Source: Trichoplax adhaerens
Lineage: Eukaryota > Placozoa > Uniplacotomia > Trichoplacea > Trichoplacidae
Assembly (NCBI RefSeq): GCF_000150275.1
Contig: NW_002060951.1
Span: 1,126,297-1,190,296 of the forward strand
Direction: 5' to 3'
DNA: 64,000 nucleotides
Part shown: positions 13,671 to 28,200 of the stretch, in pieces
Layout of the letters: each line of letters opens with the position of its first letter
Numbering within the stretch: the first letter of the stretch is position 1
Translations under genes and position numbers: made by a program
The notes under the pieces: model-generated
Told to the model about the DNA's origin: nothing
The model's input: only the letters and a program-made list of their open reading frames with translations
Database searches by the model: none

Positions 13671-16600
13671 TGATTTCCTTCATTCAGTAAAAAACCAATC
13701 AGTACGATCGAAAGACAGATGGATGTTATTCCTATAAACGAAAATCAATTGATAAGATACAGCGATCATGACGATCATTTAATGTATTAAAACTATTAAA
13801 CTACTTCGATTATCGTCAATGTGAAATGAAAAAAAAAAACAGTAGTATCCTTTATACGGTCGGCTAATATTTCCTACCGCCGGGTTAATAATTCGGTTAT
13901 CCATCAAAGACCCAGTTGTATACTGTAAACTATGAAATGTATCGCCAAAATAGCCTATGACTAAGTAATGAAGCTGAACATATACAGTGAAATGATGCAC
14001 TGATCAAAGGTCGAGTTGTGTTAGCCAATCAATCATATGGTGTTAGGTGATGGAATTGGTGACAAGGACAAGGGTAAGCTAAGTTTGCAAATACTGTAGA
14101 TAATTTATCATACTGTAAATGAGCTTTTCGTTTCACGTTAAGATGGTTTGTATAGATGACAGATGACAATACCTCTTACAACTAACTACACAAGAATGAT
14201 ATCATGAAGCACGAATGCATGATACATCAAGAAATTGCATAACGGCGACATCCAGCAATGTATTTAATTGGATAGAGCAATATGAATGACGAACTCCTAT
14301 CAGGAATATAGAGGTTTGTCCATTTTTACAGCCATGGCTGGCTGTTATCAAGGTCAAAATCAAGATAATAATATTGATTGATTGTTCAATATGGTCTGCC
14401 CTATCCAGATTGAAAACTGTGCAAGCTGATCAATAGAAATACATACAGTACAGCGATGAGCTATATAAACATGAACTTGAAGAGGGTTTGAAGACTACTG
14501 CGAGCCTTTCTTCCATCATTCTATTCCAATCGAATCTAGTAAAGTCAATTGATATAACTGCGGTGCAGTAAATTAGCGAGAGAATTTATAGTAGCAATCC
14601 TAACAACATGTAATGGATAGATTGTCATATAAAATATCCATCTATACAGTATATACTATATATATATAAATATGCAAGGGGCACCTCCCTCTTCTGTAAT
14701 TCAAGAGTATCCTTTTCAAAATAAAAGGATACAACCACTCATCCAGCACAAGTATTGATCTCGAATGAATTCCATTGATTCAACATGGTGTGTCTTATCA
14801 TTTTTATTTGTACTTACAGTATCTAATCTAGCCATTTTAACTGTTATTGATCGCTGTAGATGAAAGAGATGATCCATTTTGACTTTGGGATTGAGATGAT
14901 ATCACGGCCTATAAGCTATGCAACGAATAGCACCCTCGCGCCCATTTGCAACAGTACCCAACCTACTCTAGTGTACAGTATCGACCAGCATTCAGTCTAT
15001 ACTACAGTCTGTAGAACTACCGTAGTTTTGGCATTACAATATACTCTAGTCAGGTAAATAAGCGAAATTAGACTTGCAAACTTACCTATATTAAAAGTTA
15101 CCAATTCTCTCAATAATATCCACAAATCAATTGTCTTTGCTGCAAAATTTTCAATCTATCGCTCCTACAAGTTGTATTCAGCCAAGATAGGTGATCAAAA
15201 CCAATAATTAGAATGACTTTAGCTTCAAATGGTGGCTTTCCAAGGCGTAGTAGATTGCTTTTTTAATTAATGAGCCGAGACACTACCACTTGCAAGGTAG
15301 AGCATCGTCCATCCTGTCCCGTCCCGTCCATAATGAATTCATACTTCCTTCATACATGGCCAACACTATTGCAATTTGTATAGGATTGGAGTCTAGCGAA
15401 AGCAATAGGATGGCATACGCCTCTCGCATTGCATTATGGGAAAGACAGTATGCTATTGTAAATCAATAAGAGAGATCATACGATAATTAATTAAAAGAAA
15501 TAAAAAAATAAAAATATTTAGAATGGCTCAATCCCAAACAGTTAACTGTTTCTTGCTGTGGAATATCACGTGTTTATTGCATGCTAACTGGCTCTAAATA
15601 AAATATCAGTTGTCTGCCAGTCCTCTCCAAGTTAAACAATGTTAATCAAGTAATCCAAGACTGGCAGTATTTTACAGATACAGTACTGTACTATACGTTA
15701 TCCAATAGCTCACTGTAAATACAAAAAATAACATAGCGAAAAGAGGGACATAAAATGGCCGTTCAGTCAAAGACTTTGTGGAGACAGTGGCAAAAAATGT
15801 GCAAGCTTTTCATCTTCCTGCTCATTCTACTACACTACTCTAACCTTGATTGTCTTGTTAAACCTGCCAGCTCTTGATGTGCGCCTGGCGTAGCCAACAT
15901 AGGGTGCGCTTGCAGACATACTCTATGAAATAATTGAAATGACTAGCAAAATACTGTAGTCAAGCTGTCAATTTGAACCAAACTGAAGGCTTGTCCGATC
16001 CTACTTTTATAGTGAGTAAACACTGGTTTATATGCGTTGAGGAACGTTCTACTCAAGATGGATGTTAAACATCAATTTACAGCACTACCGTACTCGAAAG
16101 AAGAGACATACGCGTAGACTGAGTGGATACGATCATTAGCCTGCTTTACTGGCTATACTAGCGATGTAGAGCCGACATTTTTACCATTCGGTCGGTAATC
16201 GCATGGTAATCTGTATAGTTTCAACCAGGGACTTCCAAGACTAAGACGAGTCCGTGTAAGCCCCTGCTTTTAGCCATGCATTCTAACAACTTTTCATAAA
16301 TTGGCGTAGGTCTACTCTACAGTTTTGCACAACTCTACGACTGCGCTCCAAATTAGCTGCCAGGTTGATTTCGCACAGTACGATGTACAGTGACAATATC
16401 TGCTTCCAGCATTTGCATTTACTTTAATACAGTACAATAAATCTCTCGTCTTCAATTCATACTAGATCTCTGCAAAGGATGGTATTTTCGTTCCCATCCT
16501 CACTGTTTTTTTTTTTTCCTGATTTTCTTCCCCTTCCAAGTCCTGAACACTAGTTACTCTTTCCATTACTCGTATGCACTTTATACAGCAAGTAACATGA

Positions 16601-19255
16601 TCAATGACAAGGTCCCTTAGGGATCCTGCAGTTGCAATGTTGTTCTGAAGATATCAAAATCACACTGTCATACCAATAAACCCATAAAGTAGACTACTAC
16701 ATTAAGCAGTTAATATCAATAACGCTACAATAAGTTTATGAGTTCTTAAGTAAGGTAACCGCGTGAATCTGAGTTACTTTCAGCAGAGACTATTTACAAG
16801 AGAGGGAGGGAGAGCGCGCGATAGGGGATCACTAGACACAGAACCAATTTGCAAAAAAATGATACAATTTTAGTAACTTTGTAAAATGACATTTCGACAT
16901 CGTATTTATACAGTATACTAGCTATATCCAGCACGCTTCGTCGTGGAGATATTGTTAACCAGATGCACACTAGTGCACATCAGGAAGATAAACAAGTTGT
17001 TGACGATGTTTACTATACAGTATGTATAGGGTAGGGCGAACTTACGAGTTTTACTGTACAGTATGTTCTTAACTTAGTCATACAGTACACAAGGATACTG
17101 GCCCTAGATGCCTGTATTATAGAGCCATGCAGGTTAATCGAAAAACGAAAGCTGTATACTAATGCAGCTGGTTCTATTTCTTGCCAATCAATGCAAATGA
17201 TGATGAATGTACGGGTATAAAAACATTTATAGCAGTTTAAACGAATCGATCCGCAACTGAATACTCTATTACAGTCTACTGCATCTGCAATGAGTTCAGC
17301 CAATGTCAGTAGCTATGTATGTCTAAATAAAGTATGTGTTGATTTAAAATGTTGTTATCTGCGCGTTTATGAAAGTCAAGTAGGGTTGCCTATTTGGGTA
17401 ATTTAGCAAAGCTTGCAGAAGATATATTGTGCAATATTGAGCGCCTACCTACTCCTTCTATTCATAGCAATTATTCGATTTTACTTGAATACACTGTCAT
17501 GCATTTCTTCTTCTAGTCCATATGATAAACTAGTGCAGCAATCGCTCGCGATAGGGATAATTAATAACATCACTATCATGAAAAGGTCGAAGAATTGATA
17601 TAAATCCAAAGCATAATAGACTACCTTCAAATTAGCTCACGAGATTTACTTCATCTAGTGATCTATACGCAGAACTGAGAATTTATTATTTGTACAGTAT
17701 TCTGAATGAGTTACTCGACTTGAGATATATTCAATTATCCTTCATCCATTACTCAATGATATCTATACCCGAAGTCACCAAGTAATCACCTATCAGTAAT
17801 CAATTATAAACTAGCCATTCCTGTTACTCATTTACTGTCATGGCAGCGCTAAAATTTCAATTCTAGAACTCATTATATTATGAATCGCGGGAAACGCGTA
17901 CCTTAATTTTTCCAGTATTTCACCTACATGATCGTTACTAGCTAAATTCATAGTGCTCACCTCAGTTATTATTATCTACCTAGCGCATCCAATCGTCCAT
18001 TTATAATAACTACTTACCAACTGTCCGTATATACGAGTATATAAATACGATACAAATAAGTGCATCACAAATCTTTGAAAGTAATACGGCCAAAACTGCA
18101 AGCACGAAACGATCAATTAATTTAAAGACGTATTATAGGACCAATTAAGAGTGAATTGATTCATTATTCTAAAATTTTCGTTCTTCAGTTTTATCGAATG
18201 ATCAAAGCAAATATAGGTCATAATAATCAGACCCTCCTTTTAATAGCCTATCCACTAATTAGTAAAATTATAAAATATTACTTTGAGTAATTGCAGAATA
18301 GTTGTAAGCTAGGGCTCAATTATATTGTAAGTAACGGCTCTAATATTGCAGTAACTGTTCGTATTTGCCGAGATTCAATATGAATTCAATCATAAACAAA
18401 CAGTAGCCAAGTCTAGTCATGGTTTATGCAATAGTGAAATCGCCATCTAATTTAGTCATTTAAAAAGGTGGAGATTATCTATAGATCGTTCAGCTTCTAT
18501 CTGTCCTATCCAAGTAGTACAGTAATAAGGCCATTGAGTATGATAATTGGATATCTAATATCTCCTAATTCAGTTAAAATGCGGTACCAGGCACAATTTT
18601 AAGTAAATTTATAAGCGCAATTTTACTTCACTATCAAAAAGTCTACACTGATTGTTCAGTATTTATCGGTCCTATTGCACCCAGATAACTATCAAATAAA
18701 CCCATTATACACTCCTTTTAACATAAAGTAACTATTCTTGTTCCAAATGATTTATTATAAAATATACATGTAGCGTTTACATACATTGATTGATATCTTA
18801 TACGACAAGTATTATCGTAGGTATACATCAATGTCGGTTAAGTCAAGCATATTAAGTAACATATTCTTAATTCAAGTTTACAGATACCTCTGGTGCATAA
18901 TACAAATCACACTTGTCATGTTTTATCCTATTTCTTGACTGAGTCTTTACCGAACTGTCATCACTTAGGTACGAATAAATAAACAGATTAAGTATTGAAT
19001 TTGATCTATGCGATTATCAAATTCTGAATCTAAATCAACTTCAAGAGGCATAAAATGATAACTTTTTAGTTCCAAATGAAATCACTCATCGGTAAATCAT
19101 ATATTGTCGTGAGATATAAATAGTAATTATAATGCTTTTTATCGACTTATAATCAATAATTTATACATTGATAATTTATCATTGAACAGTCCACTGTAAT
19201 TCAAGATCAGATATATGTTTCGTAAATATCATTTGTTATACTTTTTTTAGTGATA
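13671..19255. other. 5.6 kb with no recognised gene
   Basis: Both strands were read for exon-like stretches with splice sites and family motifs, and none was convincing. It holds short AT microsatellites (for example around 14645-14668), a poly-T run near 16507 and scattered TACAGTA words. The right end should include the 3' untranslated region of the EF-hand/WD-repeat gene. Confidence 0.45.
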
Positions 19256-22200
19256 TTAAAATTCAAAATTCCGAGGTGATAGTTGCGGAGATATTGGTGA
19301 TCTATTTAGTGAGGCTTGTAAATTAGGTAAGGAAACGCTGTCTTGAGCGAATCCGAATAAACTCCTACTGGCTTCTTTCTGACGCATGTTAGGAGTCATG
19401 GGTACATTACGAGGTAGAAAAAATTCTTCCATATCCTTATAAAGATAAATTAAGAAGGAGTAAACAATGTTAAAAGTTGAAATTAACAAAGATTATATTA
19501 TAGTATTCCTAACACTAGAAGACGCTCAGTGTTAAGTACTCTCCAATTAAATCACAAAACAGCTACGAAGATGTGCTACCCGTTGAAAATAAACAATGAT
19601 ACTAGAAAAAAATGTATTTACACGATACGTTTTCCGGTTTGGCTATTGAGGTATAATCTATAACTATAGTAGTTAATTTAACTCTCTTCAGATACATACA
19701 TCTTAGTCAAAAAGTATCTGGACTATAAGGCAGATTAACAAGACATAACTGCAGTAAAATTACATTACTGTGTGATCATAACAAAACATAGGCAAATAAC
19801 TGATTCCGTGGACACAGATAGAGCACCTAGAGACAGATTACACTAGCATATCAACATATCTAGCGACCACAATCTACTGTATAATACTGTTAGCGAACGC
19901 CATGAAAAATAAAGTATACTCTGAGTTAGGGTTCAGACTGCTACCAATTTAAATACATACCGGTGTTTTAATAACTTGAAATGGAGAGCAAGTCTTGCCA
20001 AAACGAACAGTTCGATTAATATCTATTTCACCCATATCTTGACGTCGACGACGGCGGCTTTCCATTCGACGTTGATATTGTTTTGAATATTGATCGCCAA
20101 GAACAGACTTCAAATGAAATTAGAAAATTGTTATTTACCCATACACTATGATAAAAACTACGATAGCAATACAAATGCAGTAAGCTGATTAGATACCCTA
20201 CTTGCGCCTATTGCTTAATTAGGAATGCAAGTAAAAATTGCAAGCTAAAATCATTTTCTTACCCTGGCAGAATCTATTTTAGGTATATGTTGTATTAATT
20301 CTTCAACCTCTTCATCATTATTCTTATTAATGGTATCATTGGCATTGTTTGTATATTTATCAAGACTATATATACTAGCATCCTTTAAATTCATAGAACT
20401 TCTGCTGCTACCTATCATTTGCAATTTAAATTGAAAAGTCACGATTAACCAGGGTAGATTATATTAAGAGATTATAATATAGGTATGATTTTTTTAATAT
20501 TTTGCATCTGCTAAATTTTATTAATGCCTTACTTAAAAGCTGTGAATCAGAAGCAGTCCATGGAGTTCTACAAGTTAGAATAAAAAAGAATTATTTATGA
20601 TCGATCTTAGCTTACCTTTCGATATTTAAGAATTCAGATAAGAGTAAAAGTAATGCTGTATCTAATTACATTAACATAAAATCAGCCGTAGTAAATTAAC
20701 GCCAATTAATATTCAATTTAAAATGAAACAAGAATTTTTACATTAATTTTAGCTTATTTTTAGCTACTTATTTACGGATCGAAGAGTAAAAATAAGAGTC
20801 ATTCCCCATTTATAATGAAATGATCAATATAGATACCAGTATAATTGCGTGCATACTAGTAACTCATGAAGAGCGATATCATTACTACAGATATACAATA
20901 GATTATGTATAGTTAGATGAACCAAAATTACTGTTGTAAAGTGAAATTTTATAAGAAATTGTAGTTACTGCTGTAATATTTAGAAGACACCTTATCACAA
21001 CTATACCGTATATTTTCTACTGTAATGAAATGTCATTGTACTCTCAAGAATCAATAACTTAAAAATTGCTGCTACGAAACATTGAGTATTACTTTCATTT
21101 TTATCCGTTTATTTTGATTATAACTTACTTAGGATGTTGGTAAGTCGAAGGGTCCTTTAAATCCCACTTAATCGCTTGACCAAATGTCCCAACGTAATGC
21201 CCGCCAGCAGTCCAAACTCTTGCTGTTTGATCAACTGATGCCGTCAATAAGAAATCGTTTGCTGTATGGCGAATATATTGGATACTAACTACAGCAAGAT
21301 CATGTGCTTTCCACCGAATTAATAATGGGGGTTCATCCTCCTGTAGTTTGATTAGAAGTGTTAATGACTACGATACATAAAAATGAATTGACATACATTA
21401 CCACATTACTTATGTACAATTTATGATAAATAGAATATAACAAGGAATTAATTAAAACGGTCATATAGGTATAATAAGGCATCTATGTCTATGTCACTTC
21501 CTGCAACTAAGCCCAAGGCTTGAATAATAAGGACTTCATAGGAATGACTATATTTTTATTCGCTAAACTAAACTATGTACTTACCACGATAAACTAATAA
21601 AGCATGAAGTTAATTTTGTATTATTTATACTCTATCGATACTTTACTCATACTTTACTAAAATATTTCTGTGATGCAATAATAAACTTAAAGTGTTTTAT
21701 TTTCTTATTTTTTTCATCATTAGCCAAAAAATGTGAAATGTAGTGTAACCATTTAAAAAGTAAGTAGTTATGCATCCTAATCAACAAACTATCGAATAGC
21801 TTGATCTTCAACAGACCCAAAGCTTTAGTTACGAGTGATGACTCGTTAGCTTTAAACTTTTCATAGTGTAGTAGGCCATAGCTTACCGAAAGAATATCAG
21901 GCAGACAGAAACTTGTGATATCCCAAATACTAACATTACCACCACTATCGCTTACGGCCAAGATCTCGTCGTAGGAATCGACATGGATACTTAAGATAGT
22001 ATCTCCGCGTTCTTGCGTTGCTCTAAAACTAGCCAGACCTCGACTATCCGAAGATAAGATATTCCAGAAGTAGATTTTATTATATTGGCTAGATATGAGA
22101 TGACCACAGTCAGGGTTTCGAATATGAATTCGAGATTTTAAAAATGCCAAATTCTCTACCGCATGGCGCCTGAAAACAGTTAAGATAATGACGAAAAATG

Positions 22201-25200
22201 TTTCATACTATAGCTTAAATTTACAAAATCTATCTATTTAAATTATTTAATCTTTAATGAACAAAACAAGTAGTCATCCATACTCTAAACAACAGTTGGA
22301 ATATTAGTGAAAAATATTCGTGTTATATTACATCTTTAATTTATAAAATTCGTATGTCCATTTTTTAGCACTTAAGATGACTAATATCTCTATACCATAT
22401 CTATTTTCGGCTTTGGCACTTATTCAAAAAACTAGAGGTACTATTTGTAAAATATACATTGCTACAGCCTCACTGCTAACAGTCAGTAGACTTTATGATC
22501 TACTACGATTATGTAATAAGTAGGAATGTAATCAATACTTTTTTAGCTAATTTCATATAACGCCGAGATTAATCCCAATAATTACTGTAAGAAATCAAAA
22601 ATTTCATCTATAGCAGTAACGCTTGTAGTAACTATTTTACAATACCCTATCTATCCAAAATATAATCGATCTCTAGCTTACCCTGGTCCATGTCGACTGT
22701 CAGTATATCCAGAGTTGCTTTTACTTGATCTATATCGAGAGTATGAGAAAGAGCGATCGATTTCGGTTATTAATTAAAATATAATTAGCGGCTGTAATAA
22801 GAAGCAGCTTGATTTATTTACTGAGAAGGTATCATCCTATCGTTACCTTCTACTACTTTTGGATGGCTTTCTTAAACGACGGAAAACACTTTCCGTATCG
22901 GCTAGCCAAATCACAATTTCCCCATCAAAACTACCAGTGGCTACATAATGTGGAGGACAGTAGTCAATACTAAGAATATCCTCCTGGGTTAAGGATTGGA
23001 AAGGAAGGCAAAGGATTAGCGAAAAATCTTCAAAATTTAACTGATATATCCAGTATAGATTCATGTCAGATTCATAAATAACCTTTTATAATATCATACA
23101 GTGTGATAGAAATTGATTGGCTTCTTATAACCGCTAGCGTAATATACATCGTGCTATATTCAAATTCAATAAAACTAACATTATCATCCATCAATTATTG
23201 TTACCTTGTGTAGTTGGCCTCCTTTCCATTCCATTTGAGGATCAAGATGAAAACTCTAATTTAAATTACATAAAAAGTAAAAATGATTAGAAACATAAAT
23301 TATGCAATTTTACGTTTCCTTTCAACCAAAATTGCTCAAAGTATTACACTAATGCAAAATCTCTTTAGTGCACTATGATTATACTTTAAATTGAATACTT
23401 AAATTCTGTTCTTAACTAAAATCAAATAAATATGATATTACTGAAACATCTTTTAAATACTTTATAGTATATTTAGAAACTAAACTGCGTATTAAAATAT
23501 ATTATATCTTAGATCTAATATGGCATTGCCGTTTAATCTTTCGCGAATACTGCAATCATAGCTTAAATCATGGACTACTAAAAAAGGCTGACATTTTTTT
23601 AGTAGTCCATACTTAAATGTACTCTTCGTTTAGATTTTAACATCATATGAACTTACTGTAAGATCCTTCTCATACACTACAATCTTTTTACTCCATCCAA
23701 CTGAAATGAAGCAGTTGTGTTCCGGGGCATCGACCACTCCGGTAATTTCGTCAGAGGTTGCTGGTTCTAATCTATGAAGGCAATGGCCATTGGTAAAATT
23801 CCAAACCTACATTAAGAAAAGGATTTTATTAACATAGTGAAAAATTTTACATAAGCGAATTACATCAATTTTAATAGAATATATTTATATTATCCATTGA
23901 TGGCATAACAGAAGGACCAAATATAAATTTACCGTTATACTTCCGTTGCGACTGGCGTTCAATAATCGCTTTTCATCAGCATCAAATCTCATATAAGCAA
24001 GTTCTTCTTGATCATGAGCAGTTGAAAACTGGATTATCCTTTGGCCACCCTCAAAATCCCAGACTGATACTAGTGAATTAGTACAGCCAACAACAACCTA
24101 CAACAGATGGATAAAATATAGCATTTCGTTAACGAGATGTACAGGAGATGTGTTCATGGTATCATGTTATACATTTTTAAATCGTATGCTTAAGATTGCT
24201 ATCGCATCATTTTAATTTAAGTTACAATGATAGAATATTTTACAGCAATATCGAAATTCGAAATCAAGAGATAGTTTTATAAATTATGGTATCACCTGAT
24301 TAAGTCTCTTATTATACAGCGCACTGCGCAACGGTCTGGAATGAGTAACTACATTTCGATGCCTGGTACCAATTTGATGAGAACTTTGCATCTTCATTTC
24401 CGCAATAACATCACTACAGGTAATTAACAAAGTATTTAATGGAGATGCTTGCAGTAAGAAAACATGGGAGAAATGATCGGGTAGCCTAGCGTCCAATGGA
24501 AACTTCAGGTTGATAGAGTGTAGGCAATAGTGCTCTTTAATACACCAAATCCTTATTGACTACAAAAAGAAGAAGAAATATCAATGTAGCTAAAATATTT
24601 ATAGTAAATACCACATATTCCTCATTTCTATCGAATAAATGAAAGAATAAAAAATTAAACGATAACAAAATACTAAATCCACCTTAATTTCTAAAAGACT
24701 ACTATCTGATAAATTAACATGTGACTATATTAGATTTAGATTTAGATTTAAAATTGTATATTAAGCTAAGATAGGACTTTTTAGTTGAATATTTAATAAA
24801 AATTAGGCGATTAAACGATAATATAAAGGCTATAACATTTTAACAATTTCCTCTGGGCTAACATTTATTTACCACGTAGAATATATGAGAGATTTTTGTG
24901 AGTATTAGAAAAAGTCATGATGATTTCTTCAAAATAAATTCTATTACATTTACAAAATTGCAGCGATATAAAAATTATGATTCATGTACTAATTCCGTCA
25001 GATATAACAGATTAGTTTTGTTATTGTTACCGAATGAACTAGGAAAACTCATTCTAATAGCCGTAATTTCTATCCGAAGTATTCATAATTAGTGGTCTGC
25101 AGTAATTACTGAGATTATTTCAGTTGGTGGATAGAACATGAAGACTGCACTATGCCTTAGCAATTATTGATGAAATGATAATAGAAAATAATTCGATTGC

Positions 25201-28200
25201 GTTCAAAGAGCATACGTATTTAATTATAGTAATCGAGATTATGCATCTATTATACTATATATATATATATCAATTAAGTTATCATTATATAGGTCTCTTT
25301 CAACATCTCGGTAAAGGCACTAGTATTGATCAACTTTCATTGTGTAACTCCGATCTAAATACCAGCTGATATATAGCATGACGTTACTTTTAAATCTACG
25401 CATTAAGAAATTCTGATAGAATTTTTACCTCTTCCTTTGCGAAACTAAGGACCAGTCCTTGATCTTCATAGATTACTACATCAATAACTGCCAATTGATG
25501 CCCTTTCATGACCGCTACGGGCTTATTTGTCACATATGGATTCCATAAGCGCACTGCATCTGAACTTCCTGTAGCAATAATGTTCCATAAGAGGCTAACA
25601 TCGAAGCAATCGATTCCCTAAAAAAAGATCCAGAATTACCTTACCGTGAAAAGATAGATATAGTCTACTTCAAAGCAATTTTAAGAAAACCCGCTTCTCT
25701 TCCAATAAAATGATTAGTCCATTTATCAAGCAAAGAAAAGATTTATAGCTTACTAGCAAATGAGCAACATGTGCAGGTATAAGTCATTACCATTCATTAT
25801 ATTACATATTACATATTGGATTAGATATCTGGATGTACTAACTCTATCAATTGTAAGCTAGTTAGCTTCTTACACATAACTAGAAGGAATAACTCCTTAA
25901 AATCATTCGCTACTATCACTTTTAATAACAAATTGTTCAATCTACTACGCCATGAAACTAATAACCGAATTATGCTATACTAAGGAAACTGAAGCTTTAA
26001 AAGGTAAGCTAAACGATCAATACTATGCCATTTATTTAATTCCAATCCATTACAAGTCATTTAATTCGCCAATAAGTAATAAAACCAATGATGCAATAGC
26101 GAGTAAACTGGGAGTTCAGATCATTAGACAATTATCAAATATTGTAATCTCTTGTTAATATTTCTTTCGATCATAATGTTCTGAACTTGCTAACGCATAC
26201 TATAATTTATAAAACTGATCGTACTATATCAAGAAAATTAGACTTTCCAAACAGGAAATTAATAGCAGATTAATTTTTAAATAGTTTCAGTTAAATAGCT
26301 GATAAACAAGTGGAGTTAATATGATTCTTTAATGCATTTCAATTTCCTTCAAATATGGCTTACTTTTGTAACTCGGAATGTATAAGGTTTTTTCTTCTTA
26401 TCAATATCTCGAACAACTAGGGAATCTTTACCATTGCTAGAACAGGAAATTATACTGGAATGTGTTGGCAGATATTTAATTCTCCTAACCCAATCTTTAT
26501 GCATATCTGTTAGAACTTGCATTTGAACAAATTCGGACTGATGATCCAGATCCTGCATAATTTTGAAAGAAAGCATCCATTGAATTATATTAATCTATCA
26601 CTTATTCCTATCAGTAGAACAACTCAAGTATCTGTGATGAATTTCCACCTAGTCAAGCATAATTTTTACGCTCTTTTAAAGGTCGAAACCTAAGACTAGC
26701 ATGTTATTAATGCTACCTTGGCAAATATTTGATATGTTCGATCTCGTCTTATTTTTGCAGGATCATCAAAAAGTGCAACATGAGGCTTATTAAAGTATAA
26801 AAATGTCACATTTCCGATATCATCACCATAGATTAAAAGAGATCTTGTATCAAATACCTGCAACATAACCCAAAATGACGATTACTAACATCTAATGATA
26901 TCCTAATCCTCATGAATAGAATTAAATGAGATTCTATAATAATAAGATTCCTTTTGGATAATATTACTTACTAAGGGATCAAACCAATAATCGAGGCATA
27001 ATGGGACAGATGGTAAATCTAGTGTATATTTACAGAAATAGTACGGTACGATCAGAATTGTTTCTTCATATAAAGTTTACAAATGAGAAAATTGACTTAT
27101 GAATATTATAGACTATTTTTAGTGCAATTCAAAATAGGACCATCATATATAGGCATATATCCAATACTAAATCCAATAAATAGAATCTAGACTAGCGTTA
27201 TAACAAAAACACTTCTTAACTAAAGCAGCCATGACGCATAGACATGGTAATTCTGTAACTTACCGAATAAATGAAATTGCTTCATTAACGTTGTTGTCGT
27301 GGTGTCTAAAAAGTACAAGTCCCGACTTGTCGTCGATATAGCTAATTTATTAATATTTTTCATGTAGACGGCATCGGTAACCCACAAATTTAATTTCTTT
27401 TTTGCTTCTTCATTACTAGTGGGTGATAGCTGAAGACACTGAACTAATTCTAAATCAACTCCCCATACACCAATCGTTCCATCCTAGATAGAAATGACGT
27501 ATTAGTTAAGATTATCATCTAAATAACTGGCAACTTAAAAATACTAGCGCTAAAATAATAACTATTAGTTGCAATCTCTCTGGTAATTGAAAAATTATAA
27601 GGAATTATTTAAAATCATCTAGCAAAATACTAACCTTTGATACGGTTGCATATCGATTGGAATTTGAAATATACAATATTCTAATGATAACCTCCTATAA
27701 GTTAAAAATATTTGCAGTTCATAATATAGTTAGCAATAAAGACTGGCATAAGTTGTAAAAGTATCAATAACGAGATATCGATTAACATATAATTTATTTT
27801 TCTGAGATATAAATTATTGGTACTATTTGTCAAAGGGGTTAAATCTATCAATATCTTATGAATAACGTAAACTGTTAGACAGTATCTTTTATACTTATCA
27901 TTAAATTTCGTTTTTGAGTACCGTATATCAAGTTGTTGATAATCAAGTACCTTATTCATACGAGGATCCGAAAAAAATTTGGGCTTGCCAATAAATGGAG
28001 TTTCTCTGTTATGTTTTTCATAATCAAGCTCCTGATATTGTAATAAAGTATATGTACAAAAATCTTCCCAGTCGACTAGGCCATCACATGTAACATCGAC
28101 CTAAGTAAAGACAGTGCCAATAAAAATCTTGAATACCATTTATTTCGTATATTGACATAGTATAATCTTTAGATTAAATTAAACACATTATTTTATAGGT

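Noticed and set aside
13779..14000. Possible upstream exon of the TLC-domain gene
   Set aside because: The ATG at 13670 already gives an N-terminus that runs in frame into the first membrane helix at the length expected for TLCD4. The frame at 13779-14000 has no donor in phase.
17013..17303. 96-codon minus-strand frame in the 5.6 kb gap
   Set aside because: No domain, no splice context and no resemblance to a known family; chance length in a long non-coding gap.
23570..23610. Intronic hairpin as a microRNA precursor
   Set aside because: The stem is only 16 pairs with a short loop, below the size of an animal microRNA precursor, and placozoans are reported to lack canonical microRNAs. I keep it only as a structural repeat.
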